Notes under the pieces: model-generated
The model's database searches: none
Seen by the model: the letters and a program-made list of their open reading frames with translations, nothing else
What the model was told of the DNA's origin: nothing
NCBI GenBank assembly: GCA_945878515.1
Contig: CAMCTL010000017.1
Span: 1 to 32,073 of the forward strand
Direction of reading: 5' to 3'
Source: Flavobacterium psychrophilum
GTDB taxonomy: Bacteria > Bacteroidota > Bacteroidia > Flavobacteriales > Flavobacteriaceae
DNA length: 32,073 nucleotides
Made by a program: the position numbers and the translations under genes
Shown here: positions 12,332-22,510 of the stretch, one piece after another
Numbering within the stretch: position 1 is the first letter of the stretch
Layout: each line of letters begins with the position of its first letter

Positions 12332-14740
12332 TTAAAATTTGAAGTTATAACTAATTCCTGGCACAATTCCGAAAATTGACAATCGGATGGCTTCGTTTGA
12401 ACCTGTTGTTTGGTTTTGTCGAAAGGAAATCGAAGCTGCATTTTTTCTTCCATATAAATTGTAAACACTGAAAACCCATTCGCCTTGCCAGTTTTTCTTT
12501 TTGTTGGATTTTGGAACATAAGTTGCAGAAACATCTAAGTGATGGTAAGTTGGTAGCGAGTTTTCATTTCGCAAACCAAAATTAGGTATTGTTATTTTTG
12601 GATTTCCATATTCGTATTGCGAATTTGGAAATGTCACTGGTTGCCCTGTTTGTAAAACAAAATTTGCACCAAAGGTCCATTTTTTGCTAAAATCATACGT
12701 ACTAGTCAAGGATAAATTATGCAATTTATCATAGCCTGAGCGGTACCAATTTCCTTCGTTTATTCCGGTTTCAATAGCAGTTCTTCCTGGTGTTCTTTGC
12801 TGTGATTTGGATAGGGTATAGGCCAACCAGCCACTAAATTTGCCTGTGTTTTTCCTTAGCAAAACTTCTAGACCATAAGCGCGCATTTCGCCATTCAAGA
12901 CGATTTGTTCTATTGCGTCGTTGGCAATCAAATCGGCTCCGTCAATATAATCAATACGGTTTTTTGTTTTCTTGTAAAATGTTTCAACCTCTAGAGAGTA
13001 TTTCTCGTCACTAAAATTCTTGAAATAACCCATAGCGACTTGATCTAAAATCTGCGGTTGTATGTAATTATCGCTTGGCGTCCAGACATCTAATGGAGTT
13101 GGCGAAGCGGTATTGGTAATTAATTGCAAGTATTGCGTCATGCGATTGTAACTGGCTTTTATCGATTGATTGTCGTTCAATTGATACGAAGCTGCGAATC
13201 TCGGTTCCAAATTATTAAAGCTTGCAATAACTTTATTTTTTCCATAAAACTGGGTACCAATTGGTGTTCCTTTTTCATAAACTTGCGTGTCTTGATCAAA
13301 TACAACAGCTTGATTATTTTGGTACAAATTCACAGTCGAACTTCCTAAACGATAAAACATACTGTAACGCAATCCGTAAGAAAGCGATAAATTTTGGTTT
13401 ACATTTTGTTCGGCATCAATGTAAATGGAAGGCTCAAATGCATATTTTTTTTCTAATTGTCTGTAATTTATACCCGAGGTTGCATTCGATGGTTCAATAA
13501 CACCTGGATTAAAATCATAATAAATTCCGTTTAGTCCATAGTTCAATTTCAGTCCATCGGAAATGTAATTTTTGAAATCATACTTGATGTTGTAATTCCG
13601 TATGCCAGAGTTCCATTCAAAACCTACTAAATCTAAATTTAAACCATAATAATAATCACTATAAATCAGAGATAAATTGGAAAATAATTTGTCGGAAAAC
13701 AAATGATTCCATCTTAAATTTAGCGTGGCGTTACCATAAGTATTTATAAAACTGTCATTTAAACTAAACAAATCTCGACCAAAATAACCTGAAAGGTATA
13801 AATTATTGTTGGGATTGAGTTTGTAATTCATTTTGGTATTCAAGTCATAAAAATAGGCTGAGTTATCATTGTTGGCTAGTTTCAAAAATAGATGTGCATA
13901 GGAACCACGACCTGCCACAAGAAACGAGCCTTTGTCTTTTACTATTGGCCCTTCAAGAAGCAAACGACTTGTAACCAATCCTATACCGCCATTTCCTCCA
14001 AATTTTTTGCTATTTCCATCTTTCTGATAAATATCTAAAACTGACGAGGCTCTTCCTCCAAAACGCGCTGGAATTCCGCCTTTATATAATTTTAAATCCT
14101 TGATAACATCGGGGTTAAATACAGAGAAAAAACCAAAAACGTGCGAAGAATTGAAAATTGTAGCTTCGTCAAGTAAAATCAAATTTTGGTCTGCGCCGCC
14201 ACCTCGAACGTTAAAACCAGATTGTCCTTCGCCTGCATTGGTAACGCCAGGTAAGGTCAAAAGTGCTTTTAAAACATCTACTTCGCCAAGTGCAACTGGG
14301 ATTTTTTTAATGACAGTTCCCGACAGCTTGGCCACACTCATTTCGGGTTTACGAATATTTGTTGCTTTCTTTTCGGTAATAATAACCTCGTCTAATTGCT
14401 GCCCATTTTCTGCTAAAGAGAAATTCTTTTTTTGACTTTTTTCAAGTGATAAGGTTTCAGAAACGGTTTCGTAACCGATGTAGCTAATTTGTATGGTATA
14501 ATTTCCTTTGGGAATTGTAAGAGAATAAAAACCATATTCGTTAGTTGTAATTCCAGCTTTTATTTCTGGAATATACAGGTTTACACCAATAAGGGTTTCA
14601 TTTGTTTTAGCATCTAATATAGTCCCACTTAAAGTAAATTTCTGTTTGGATGATTCATTAGGCTCAGATTTCTGTGCGATAATTATATTGCATACCAGCA
14701 ATATAAAAGTTGTATAAATAAGTATAAATTTTGATTTCAT
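12332..14740 (-). CDS. TonB-dependent outer membrane receptor with carboxypeptidase-like domain
   Basis: This 802-residue outer-membrane transporter has a signal peptide (about 1-22, ending IIIAQ). A carboxypeptidase-D regulatory-like Ig domain follows (about 35-115, with TLSGTILDAKTNETLIGVNLYIP and GYETVSETL). The plug domain (about 120-240) shows LPGVTNAGEGQSGFNVRGG and DEATIFNSSHVFGFFSVFNPDVI. The rest is a beta-barrel ending in the aromatic IFGIVPGISYNFKF. The plug wording and the DUF4249 partner mark the Bacteroidota receptor subgroup distinct from SusC, which lacks a SusD neighbour. The substrate cannot be predicted: no polysaccharide, siderophore or vitamin genes are adjacent. The gene heads a two-gene operon; transport would be powered by TonB-ExbBD encoded elsewhere. 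Confidence 0.92.
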   Translation of the reverse strand: MKSKFILIYTTFILLVCNIIIAQKSEPNESSKQKFTLSGTILDAKTNETLIGVNLYIPEIKAGITTNEYGFYSLTIPKGNYTIQISYIGYETVSETLSLEKSQKKNFSLAENGQQLDEVIITEKKATNIRKPEMSVAKLSGTVIKKIPVALGEVDVLKALLTLPGVTNAGEGQSGFNVRGGGADQNLILLDEATIFNSSHVFGFFSVFNPDVIKDLKLYKGGIPARFGGRASSVLDIYQKDGNSKKFGGNGGIGLVTSRLLLEGPIVKDKGSFLVAGRGSYAHLFLKLANNDNSAYFYDLNTKMNYKLNPNNNLYLSGYFGRDLFSLNDSFINTYGNATLNLRWNHLFSDKLFSNLSLIYSDYYYGLNLDLVGFEWNSGIRNYNIKYDFKNYISDGLKLNYGLNGIYYDFNPGVIEPSNATSGINYRQLEKKYAFEPSIYIDAEQNVNQNLSLSYGLRYSMFYRLGSSTVNLYQNNQAVVFDQDTQVYEKGTPIGTQFYGKNKVIASFNNLEPRFAASYQLNDNQSIKASYNRMTQYLQLITNTASPTPLDVWTPSDNYIQPQILDQVAMGYFKNFSDEKYSLEVETFYKKTKNRIDYIDGADLIANDAIEQIVLNGEMRAYGLEVLLRKNTGKFSGWLAYTLSKSQQRTPGRTAIETGINEGNWYRSGYDKLHNLSLTSTYDFSKKWTFGANFVLQTGQPVTFPNSQYEYGNPKITIPNFGLRNENSLPTYHHLDVSATYVPKSNKKKNWQGEWVFSVYNLYGRKNAASISFRQNQTTGSNEAIRLSIFGIVPGISYNFKF

Positions 14741-14834
14741 TATTTTCTTTTAAGGTTACAAAGTAGTCGAATTTATGACTTACCTGTTACATAAAAACTG
14801 TTAACATTTGGTTAATAATATGTTTTTTAAATAA

Positions 14835-14862
14835 AAAAGACAACCGTTTCGAGTTGTCTTTT
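14835..14862 (-). terminator. Terminator of the isocitrate dehydrogenase gene
   Basis: Perfect 10-bp stem AAAAGACAAC/GTTGTCTTTT with an 8-nt loop, 27 bases past the stop at 14890. On the minus strand the stem runs into T residues. Confidence 0.8.
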
Positions 14863-14889
14863 GAAATATCGTAGATAAATAATATAGTA

Positions 14890-17205
<2,316 letters not shown>

Positions 17206-17346
17206 TTATGAAATTATGATTTTTTAATTGGCTAAAAACGATTTTTTTAAAATTATGTTCTTTTTTTATCGAAATGGAAACCGCATAAATTCAGTAAAAA
17301 ATAGTATTGAATTTTATGTAAACAAACAGGCCGTTTTTAAACAAAA

Positions 17347-17369
17347 AACTCCCAAACGAGTTGGGAGTT
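17347..17369 (-). terminator. Terminator of rplS
   Basis: Stem AACTCCCAA/TTGGGAGTT (9 bp) with a 5-nt loop, about 20 bases past the rplS stop. On the minus strand it is followed by TTTTGTTT. Confidence 0.85.
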
Positions 17370-17390
17370 CTAAAGTAAAAAGACAGCTGA

Positions 17391-17741
17391 CTATCTTCTT
17401 TTATCTCTAATTTTAGCTTTTTTACCGGTAAGTTCTCTAAAGTAGTAAATTCTAGCTCTACGAACAGCACCTTTTTTGTTGATTTCAATTTTTTGCAAAG
17501 CTGGCAAGTTTACTGGGAAGATACGCTCTACTCCAACTGAACCTGACATTTTACGAATAGTAAAAGTTTCTGTGTTTCCAGAACCTCTTCTTTGAATAAC
17601 AACACCTTTAAAAAACTGTGTTCTTGTTTTTTCACCCTCTTTAATTTCGTAGTAAACTGTGATTGTATCTCCAGCTCCGAATACAGGGAAATCTTTTCTT
17701 GTTACAAATTCGTCTTGAACGAATTTCATTAAATCTGCCAT
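17391..17741 (-). CDS. rplS: 50S ribosomal protein L19
   Basis: This 116-residue ribosomal protein bL19 lies at the 30S-50S interface. Family blocks are clear: FPVFGAGDTITVYYEIKEG, FKGVVIQRRG, TFTIRKMSGSVGVERIFPVNLP and KIEINKKGAVRRARIYYFREL, then the basic tail KKAKIRDKRR. Length is normal. trmD is the next gene upstream on the same strand, a linkage widespread in bacteria, but here a 265-base gap containing repeats separates them. A -7 match at 17814-17821 suggests rplS also has its own promoter and a leader of about 70 nt. That leader may carry autoregulatory structure, as described for L19 in Firmicutes. A strong terminator follows. Confidence 0.97.
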   Translation of the reverse strand: MADLMKFVQDEFVTRKDFPVFGAGDTITVYYEIKEGEKTRTQFFKGVVIQRRGSGNTETFTIRKMSGSVGVERIFPVNLPALQKIEINKKGAVRRARIYYFRELTGKKAKIRDKRR

Positions 17742-17813
17742 TTTATTTTTTATTTATGGATTTAAAAAGAGCAACATTCACGGTCTTCGCCAGAGGTTGG
17801 TCTAATGAGGGTG
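17742..17813 (-). promoter_or_regulatory. Candidate rplS 5' leader
   Basis: The roughly 70-nt region between the -7 element and rplS is richer in G+C in its first half (about 17770-17813) than the surrounding intergenic DNA. It contains possible short pairings such as CCAAC with GUUG. Leader-mediated autoregulation of L19 is known in Firmicutes. I could not derive a convincing fold by eye, so the assignment is tentative. Confidence 0.3.
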
Positions 17814-17821
17814 CAAATGTA
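17814..17821 (-). promoter_or_regulatory. -7 element for rplS
   Basis: Minus strand TACATTTG fits TAnnTTTG. It lies 72 bases upstream of the rplS ATG, between the rplS leader and the intergenic repeats. Confidence 0.5.
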
Positions 17822-17851
17822 ATTAAAAAAAAATCAAATTCCAATAAAAGA

Positions 17852-18008
17852 AAATTCCAAATTCCAGTTTTTTTAAAGGGCTAAGCGATTGGAATTTAAA
17901 ATTCGAAATTTATTCAAAAGTCCAACTAAAAATTACAATAGACAAATTCCAAATTCCATTTTTTCTGGTTTATCAATTGGGATTTGGAATTTAAAAAATT
18001 TGGAATTT
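17852..18008. repeat. Two copies of a degenerate AAATTCCAAATTCCA inverted-repeat unit
   Basis: Copy A starts at 17852 and copy B at 17944, both with the exact 15-mer AAATTCCAAATTCCA followed by a T-rich run. Each then returns to a GGAATTTAAAA segment and an AATT-rich tail. In copy B the returning arm TGGGATTTGGAATTT (17978-17992) pairs with the 15-mer with one mismatch. Copy A is more degenerate (ATTGGAATTT, 17888-17897). The spacing between copies is 92 bases. Copy B abuts the trmD stop. Confidence 0.75.
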
Positions 18009-18681
18009 ATATTAATAAATCTGGTCGTCTATTTTTCGTGTGTTCATACGCCATATCTTCTCGCCATTTATCGATTTTGGCAAAATTTCCGCTGGTTAAC
18101 ACTTCGGGAACTTTCCAACCTTTGTAATCGGCAGGTCTTGTGTAGATTGGTCCCGACAATAAATTATCCTGAAAACTATCTGTCAAAGCCGAGGTTTCGT
18201 CGCTTAGAACTCCGGGAATCAATCTTATTAAGGAATCACATAAAACCAAAGCTCCCAATTCTCCACCGCTCAAAACATAATCGCCAATAGAGATTTCTTT
18301 GGTAATAAAATGATCGCGAACGCGTTGATCAACACCTTTATAATGACCACAAAGAATAATGATATTCTCGTACATCGACATGGTGTTGGCCATTTTTTGG
18401 TTCAGCGTTTCCCCGTCGGGCGACATATAAATGATTTCGTCATAGGTTCTTTGGCTTTTCAAATGAGAGATGCAATCATCTATAGGTTGAATGTTCATTA
18501 CCATTCCGGCACCTCCACCATACGGATAATCATCGACACTCTTTTGTTTGTTAGTCGTGTAATCTCGCAGATTATGGAAATGAACTTCTACAATTCCTTT
18601 ATCGATGGCGCGTTTCATCATCGAGGCCTCAAACGGACTTCGTAATAATTCGGGTAGAACGGTAATAATATCAATGCGCAT
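18007..18681 (-). CDS. trmD: tRNA (guanine(37)-N1)-methyltransferase TrmD
   Basis: This 224-residue SPOUT-class enzyme methylates N1 of G37 next to the anticodon, preventing +1 frameshifting. The N-terminus [13 protein letters not shown] is the family start. Next come [14 protein letters not shown] (active-site and SAM region), the trefoil-knot signature [13 protein letters not shown] and [30 protein letters not shown], then the tRNA-binding [22 protein letters not shown]. Everything expected is present and the length is normal. A -7 element lies 18 bases upstream of the ATG. rplS follows downstream but with its own apparent promoter. Confidence 0.97.
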   Translation of the reverse strand: MRIDIITVLPELLRSPFEASMMKRAIDKGIVEVHFHNLRDYTTNKQKSVDDYPYGGGAGMVMNIQPIDDCISHLKSQRTYDEIIYMSPDGETLNQKMANTMSMYENIIILCGHYKGVDQRVRDHFITKEISIGDYVLSGGELGALVLCDSLIRLIPGVLSDETSALTDSFQDNLLSGPIYTRPADYKGWKVPEVLTSGNFAKIDKWREDMAYEHTKNRRPDLLI

Positions 18682-18699
18682 TTTTTATTTTCTAGTTTG

Positions 18700-18707
18700 C
18701 AAAGTTA
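18700..18707 (-). promoter_or_regulatory. -7 element for trmD
   Basis: Minus strand TAACTTTG fits TAnnTTTG, 18 bases upstream of the trmD ATG, leaving only a very short leader. Confidence 0.5.
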
Positions 18708-18727
18708 GGGTTCTAATAATTAAAAAA

Positions 18728-19171
18728 CTAAACCCCAAATTGTCGTAAATGATGGTCTATGTGATTCCACATCAATTTATCCCAATCTTCAAAAGTCATT
18801 TTTCCCCAAAAAGGATGATCCATCTCTTTTATGGCATCGTGACCAACAGCAAACCGACTAAAATTAATTGATAATTCACTTTGAACAACATAAAAATCAT
18901 ATTTTTCTTTAAAAATAAATTCCGGAGCAGTAGGGCTGTTTTTCTTGAATTCAGAATTAATAACTTTGTTTTTCATCATCTTGCCCAAAAAACGCAGCAA
19001 GAAATTTATTTTTAATTTTTTTTCTCCAAAAGCTACCAGCATCACGTCATTGCTGTGCTTGAGCATTTGGTCTACGCTCATTTTGCCCCAAATAGCTTTG
19101 CTGCCGGGCGTTAATGATTTTATTCTCGTAATTATTTTATCATTATCGACTTTGTTATAAATAGAATTCAT
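18728..19171 (-). CDS. DUF1569 / DinB-like helical protein
   Basis: This 147-residue soluble protein shows the DUF1569 pattern within the DinB-like four-helix superfamily: GSKAIWGKMSVDQMLKHSNDVM near residues 22-43 and, close to the C-terminus, HPFWGKMTFEDWDKLMWNHIDHHLRQFGV. Histidines at His38 and in the terminal HIDHHLRQF correspond to the metal-ligand positions of DinB-type proteins. The reading frame can be extended 15 codons upstream, but ATG 19171 gives the standard N-terminus. The molecular role of the family is unsettled; metal-dependent thiol transferase or damage-induced roles have been suggested for relatives. It is a single gene, 46 bases upstream of trmD, divergent from the cyclophilin-FKBP gene. 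Confidence 0.8.
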   Translation of the reverse strand: MNSIYNKVDNDKIITRIKSLTPGSKAIWGKMSVDQMLKHSNDVMLVAFGEKKLKINFLLRFLGKMMKNKVINSEFKKNSPTAPEFIFKEKYDFYVVQSELSINFSRFAVGHDAIKEMDHPFWGKMTFEDWDKLMWNHIDHHLRQFGV

Positions 19172-19236
19172 AATTTTAAAGTTTTGATTTGTTTCAAAAA
19201 TACAATTATACTGCATTCAATCTGTAAATTATATAT

Positions 19237-19244
19237 TAAATTTG
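19237..19244 (+). promoter_or_regulatory. -7 element for the cyclophilin-FKBP gene
   Basis: TAAATTTG fits TAnnTTTG, 24 bases upstream of the ATG at 19269. No clear TTG at the -33 position. Confidence 0.5.
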
Positions 19245-19268
19245 CACCTCAATAAAAAATAATAAAAA

Positions 19269-20201
19269 ATGGAAAACGGAATATACGCTAAATTCAACAC
19301 TGCAAAAGGTTCAATTTTAGTAAAGTTAACACACGAATTAACGCCAGGAACTGTTGGGAACTTCGTAGCTCTTGCCGAAGGAAACATGGAAAACAAAATT
19401 AAACCTCAGGGACAAAAATTCTATGATGGTTTAAATTTTCATAGAGTGATTCCTAATTTTATGATTCAAGGTGGATGTCCTCTTGGAACTGGAACAGGAG
19501 ATCCGGGTTATAAATTTGATGATGAGTTTCATCAAGATTTGCGTCATGATGCGCCGGGTGTTTTATCTATGGCAAATTCAGGTCCAGGAAGCAATGGTTC
19601 TCAATTTTTTATAACACACGTGGCAACACCTTGGTTGGACAATAAACACACCGTTTTTGGAAATGTAATTGAAGGCCAAGATGTGGTAGATGCTATTGCA
19701 CAAGGTGACAAATTAGAAACACTAGAAATTGTTAGAGTAGGAGAGGAAGCTAAAAACTGGAATGCTATTGAAGCATACATTGGTTTGAAAGGCGCTCGTT
19801 TGAAAAAATTGGCAGCTTTGAAAGCAGAATCAGAAGCTAAAATGGAAAAATTAGCTGCTGGATTCGAGAAAACAGAAAGCGGTTTGCGTTACCAATTCAT
19901 TCAAAAAGGAGACGGAAAACAAGCGGAAGCAGGAAAAACAGTTTCGGTTCATTACGAAGGTTCTTTAGAAAACGGAAAAGTGTTTGACTCTTCTTACCCA
20001 AGAAAGAAACCAATTGAATTCAAGTTAGGTATTGGCCAAGTGATCGAAGGTTGGGACGAAGGAATTGCTTTGTTGAAAGTGGGAGATAAAGCGCGCTTTG
20101 TAATTCCACCGGATTTAGGTTATGGCCCAAGTGGAGCTGGAGGAGTGATTCCGCCAAACGCCACCTTGATTTTTGATGTCGAATTAATGGCCGTAAAGTA
20201 A
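19269..20201 (+). CDS. Dual peptidyl-prolyl isomerase: cyclophilin-FKBP fusion
   Basis: This 310-residue protein joins two unrelated prolyl-isomerase folds. The N-terminal cyclophilin (about 1-165) carries FHRVIPNFMIQGG (57-69, including the catalytic Arg59) and NGSQFFIT (109-116), then WLDNKHTVFG. A charged, probably helical linker of about 30 residues follows (LKGARLKKLAALKAESEAKMEKLAAG). The C-terminal FKBP domain (about 200-310) has VSVHYEGSLENGKVFDSS, GQVIEGWDEGIALLKVGDKARFVIPPDLGYG and IPPNATLIFDVELM. Active-site residues of both domains appear intact. There is no signal peptide, so it is probably a cytoplasmic folding helper. Cyclophilin-FKBP fusions are known from a few bacteria, including flavobacteria, and from some protists. 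It has its own promoter and terminator. Confidence 0.93.
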   Translation: MENGIYAKFNTAKGSILVKLTHELTPGTVGNFVALAEGNMENKIKPQGQKFYDGLNFHRVIPNFMIQGGCPLGTGTGDPGYKFDDEFHQDLRHDAPGVLSMANSGPGSNGSQFFITHVATPWLDNKHTVFGNVIEGQDVVDAIAQGDKLETLEIVRVGEEAKNWNAIEAYIGLKGARLKKLAALKAESEAKMEKLAAGFEKTESGLRYQFIQKGDGKQAEAGKTVSVHYEGSLENGKVFDSSYPRKKPIEFKLGIGQVIEGWDEGIALLKVGDKARFVIPPDLGYGPSGAGGVIPPNATLIFDVELMAVK

Positions 20202-20280
20202 TTAAGTTGTCAATGGCCATTTTAAGTGGCACGTGATTGATTTAATTAAGAGAAATTCCAAAACGAGTCGATCATCAAAG

Positions 20281-20314
20281 CTTCCAGCCTTTCAAAAGCT
20301 GGAAGTTTTTTTTT
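20281..20314 (+). terminator. Terminator of the cyclophilin-FKBP gene
   Basis: Stem CTTCCAGC/GCTGGAAG (8 bp) with a 9-nt loop, followed directly by nine T residues, 79 bases past the stop codon. Confidence 0.88.
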
Positions 20315-20357
20315 GGATTTTAAAACCAAAATGTCAGTGCAGAATAACTTTTTAACC

Positions 20358-20365
20358 TATTTTTG
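20358..20365 (+). promoter_or_regulatory. -7 element for the serine carboxypeptidase gene
   Basis: TATTTTTG fits TAnnTTTG, 56 bases upstream of the ATG at 20422 and just beyond the preceding terminator. Confidence 0.4.
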
Positions 20366-20421
20366 TTATTCAAACTATTAGTTTACAAAAGTATTATTGA
20401 AAATTATCAAACAAAATTTCT

Positions 20422-21966
20422 ATGAAAAAAATAATTCTTTCATTTGTTTTACTTCCCTTTTTTACAATAGTATCTTCTGCTCAGCAACCCAAAACAGATC
20501 AAGCTGCTGCTGCAAAAAATACTGTTGCTAAAGAAGAAACTTCGGCTGCAAATATTCCTTTCAATCCCGATTCGAAAGTGGTTACGCAACATACCACAAC
20601 TATAAAAGGGCAACGTGTTCCTTTTCAAGCTACAGCTGGCACAATGCCAGTTTGGGATGAGGAAGGAAAGGTAATGGCTGGTTTATTTTATACGTTTTAC
20701 GAACGGTCTGATGTTAAAGATCATGCTACTCGGCCTTTGGTCATTTCATTTAATGGCGGTCCCGGCTCTGCTTCGGTTTGGATGCAAATTGCGTACACTG
20801 GCCCAAAATTACTAAACATCGATGACGAAGGATATCCTATTCAGCCTTATGGAATTAAGGAAAATCCGTATTCGATTTTGGATGTCGCTGATATTGTTTT
20901 TGTTAATCCGGTTAATACAGCGTATTCTAGAGCAATAAATAAAGACATTCCAAAGGAGAAATTTTTTGGAGTAAATGCAGATATTAAATATTTAGCTACT
21001 TGGATTAACAGTTTTGTTACACGAAATAATCGTTGGGCTTCTCCAAAATATCTTATTGGCGAAAGCTATGGTACGACCAGAGTTTCCGGACTGGCGCTAG
21101 AATTGCAAAATAGCCAATGGATGTATCTAAACGGAGTAATTCTAGTATCACCAACAACTTTAGGTATTGAGCGCGGTGTAGCTTCTGAGGCAGCACTTAA
21201 ATTACCCTATTTTGCTGCCACGGCTTGGTATCATAAAATGTTAGATTCTGATTTACAGCAAAAAGATTTAACAGATATGTTGCCAGAAGTAGAGAATTTC
21301 ACCATAAATGAGCTCATTCCGGCAATGAGCAAAGGTGGATTTTTAGACGATAACAAACGAAAAGAAATGGCTCAAAAAATGGCTCGTTATTCTGGATTGT
21401 CAGAAAAAGTGATTCTGCAAAATAATTTGGATGTACCTTTAAATTACTTTTGGAAAGAATTGTTGCGAGACAAAGGATTTACTGTAGGCCGACTCGATTC
21501 GCGCTACAAAGGTATTGACCGCAAGGATGCTGGAGATAATCCAGATTTTAATGCAGAACTTACTTCTTGGTTGCATTCGTTTACGCCAGCAATTAACATG
21601 TATCTTCGCAACAACCTCAATTACAAAACTGATTTGACCTATAATATGTTTGGTTCCGTGCGACCTTGGGACAATAAAGGAGATGAAACTGGCGAAAATC
21701 TAAGGCAAGCAATGGCTCAAAATCCCTATTTGCATGTAATGGTTCAGTCTGGATATTATGATGGCGCTTGCGACTATTTTAATTCCAAATACAATCTTTG
21801 GCAAATGGATCCAAGCGGAAAACTCAAAGATAGAATGTCGTGGAAAGGATATCGTAGCGGACACATGATGTATCTCCGAAAAGCAGATCTTGAAGCAGCA
21901 AATGAAGATATAAGAGAATTTATTAAACTTTCTATCCCAAAACCTGGGCAAGCAGCCAAATATTAG
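20422..21966 (+). CDS. Secreted S10-like serine carboxypeptidase
   Basis: This 514-residue protein has a signal peptide (MKKIILSFVLLPFFTIVSSAQ), then a low-complexity Ala/Thr/Lys linker (about 22-45). The catalytic domain belongs to peptidase family S10: the oxyanion and substrate motif FNGGPGSAS is at 110-118 and the nucleophile GESYG at 213-217 with Ser215. The C-terminal catalytic Asp is in YYDGACDYF (Asp447 or Asp451) and the His in SGHMMYL (His481). All three catalytic residues are visible, so the protein is probably active, trimming C-terminal residues from peptides in the periplasm or outside. Bacterial S10 members are less common than eukaryotic ones but recurrent in Bacteroidota. It is a single gene; its terminator is shared with the convergent PUR-like gene. 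Confidence 0.9.
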   Translation: MKKIILSFVLLPFFTIVSSAQQPKTDQAAAAKNTVAKEETSAANIPFNPDSKVVTQHTTTIKGQRVPFQATAGTMPVWDEEGKVMAGLFYTFYERSDVKDHATRPLVISFNGGPGSASVWMQIAYTGPKLLNIDDEGYPIQPYGIKENPYSILDVADIVFVNPVNTAYSRAINKDIPKEKFFGVNADIKYLATWINSFVTRNNRWASPKYLIGESYGTTRVSGLALELQNSQWMYLNGVILVSPTTLGIERGVASEAALKLPYFAATAWYHKMLDSDLQQKDLTDMLPEVENFTINELIPAMSKGGFLDDNKRKEMAQKMARYSGLSEKVILQNNLDVPLNYFWKELLRDKGFTVGRLDSRYKGIDRKDAGDNPDFNAELTSWLHSFTPAINMYLRNNLNYKTDLTYNMFGSVRPWDNKGDETGENLRQAMAQNPYLHVMVQSGYYDGACDYFNSKYNLWQMDPSGKLKDRMSWKGYRSGHMMYLRKADLEAANEDIREFIKLSIPKPGQAAKY

Positions 21967-21986
21967 GAATAGCAATAACTAAAAAA

Positions 21987-22014
21987 AGTCCGAAAATCTT
22001 TTGACTTTCGGACT
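21987..22014. terminator. Bidirectional terminator between convergent genes
   Basis: Perfect 9-bp stem AGTCCGAAA/TTTCGGACT with a 10-nt loop. On the minus strand it is followed by a T run, on the plus strand by a weaker T-rich stretch. It serves genes ending at 21966 (plus) and 22055 (minus). Confidence 0.8.
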
Positions 22015-22054
22015 AATTGGTTTTGGTTAGTTATTATTGGTTGTTGTATTAATG

Positions 22055-22441
22055 TTAAATATCATCAAATTCGATATCAGTAAAGCTTGATGTTGATCGT
22101 AATTCGGATGGTTGTTCTACTGATTTTTCAGACTCGTATTCTTTCTTAAAGTCTTTTTGGTGTCTTTCAGAGATTACTTCCTCGCCTTTGTGGTTCAAAA
22201 CATAATCGGTCATTTCTTCAAGAATTTCGGCGAAAGCGGAAAAATCTTCTTTGTACAAATATATTTTGTGTTTTTTAAAATGGTAAGAACCATCAGCTTC
22301 GGTAAATTTTTTGCTTTCAGTAATCGTAATATAATAATCATCGGCTTTTGTAGCTCTTACATCAAAGAAATAAGTTCTCCGTCCAGCTCTTAAAACTTTA
22401 GAAAATATATCTTCATTTTCTAACCTATCATTTTCTCTCAT
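22055..22441 (-). CDS. PUR-alpha-like nucleic-acid-binding protein (DUF3276)
   Basis: This 128-residue protein carries a single PUR repeat: FSKVLRAGRRTYFFDVRATKADDYYITITESKK followed by HFKKHKIYLYKEDFSAFAEILEEMTDYVL. This is the DUF3276 family, bacterial relatives of PUR-alpha found in Bacteroidota and spirochaetes; the Borrelia member BpuR binds DNA and RNA. The C-terminal 40 residues are acidic and Ser-rich, probably disordered, ending SFTDIEFDDI. PUR domains dimerise through the C-terminal helix and bind single-stranded purine-rich nucleic acid. ATG 22441 is preferred because the upstream extension to 22510 encodes a hydrophobic, non-homologous stretch running up to the stop of the ABC transporter gene. 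It lies 69 bases downstream of that gene, so co-transcription is possible. Confidence 0.88.
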   Translation of the reverse strand: MRENDRLENEDIFSKVLRAGRRTYFFDVRATKADDYYITITESKKFTEADGSYHFKKHKIYLYKEDFSAFAEILEEMTDYVLNHKGEEVISERHQKDFKKEYESEKSVEQPSELRSTSSFTDIEFDDI

Positions 22442-22510
22442 AATTCTTCTGTCAATTTGGTTTGTAATGCAATATTCAAAAATCAATAAAATAGTTGTAT
22501 TACACAACAA

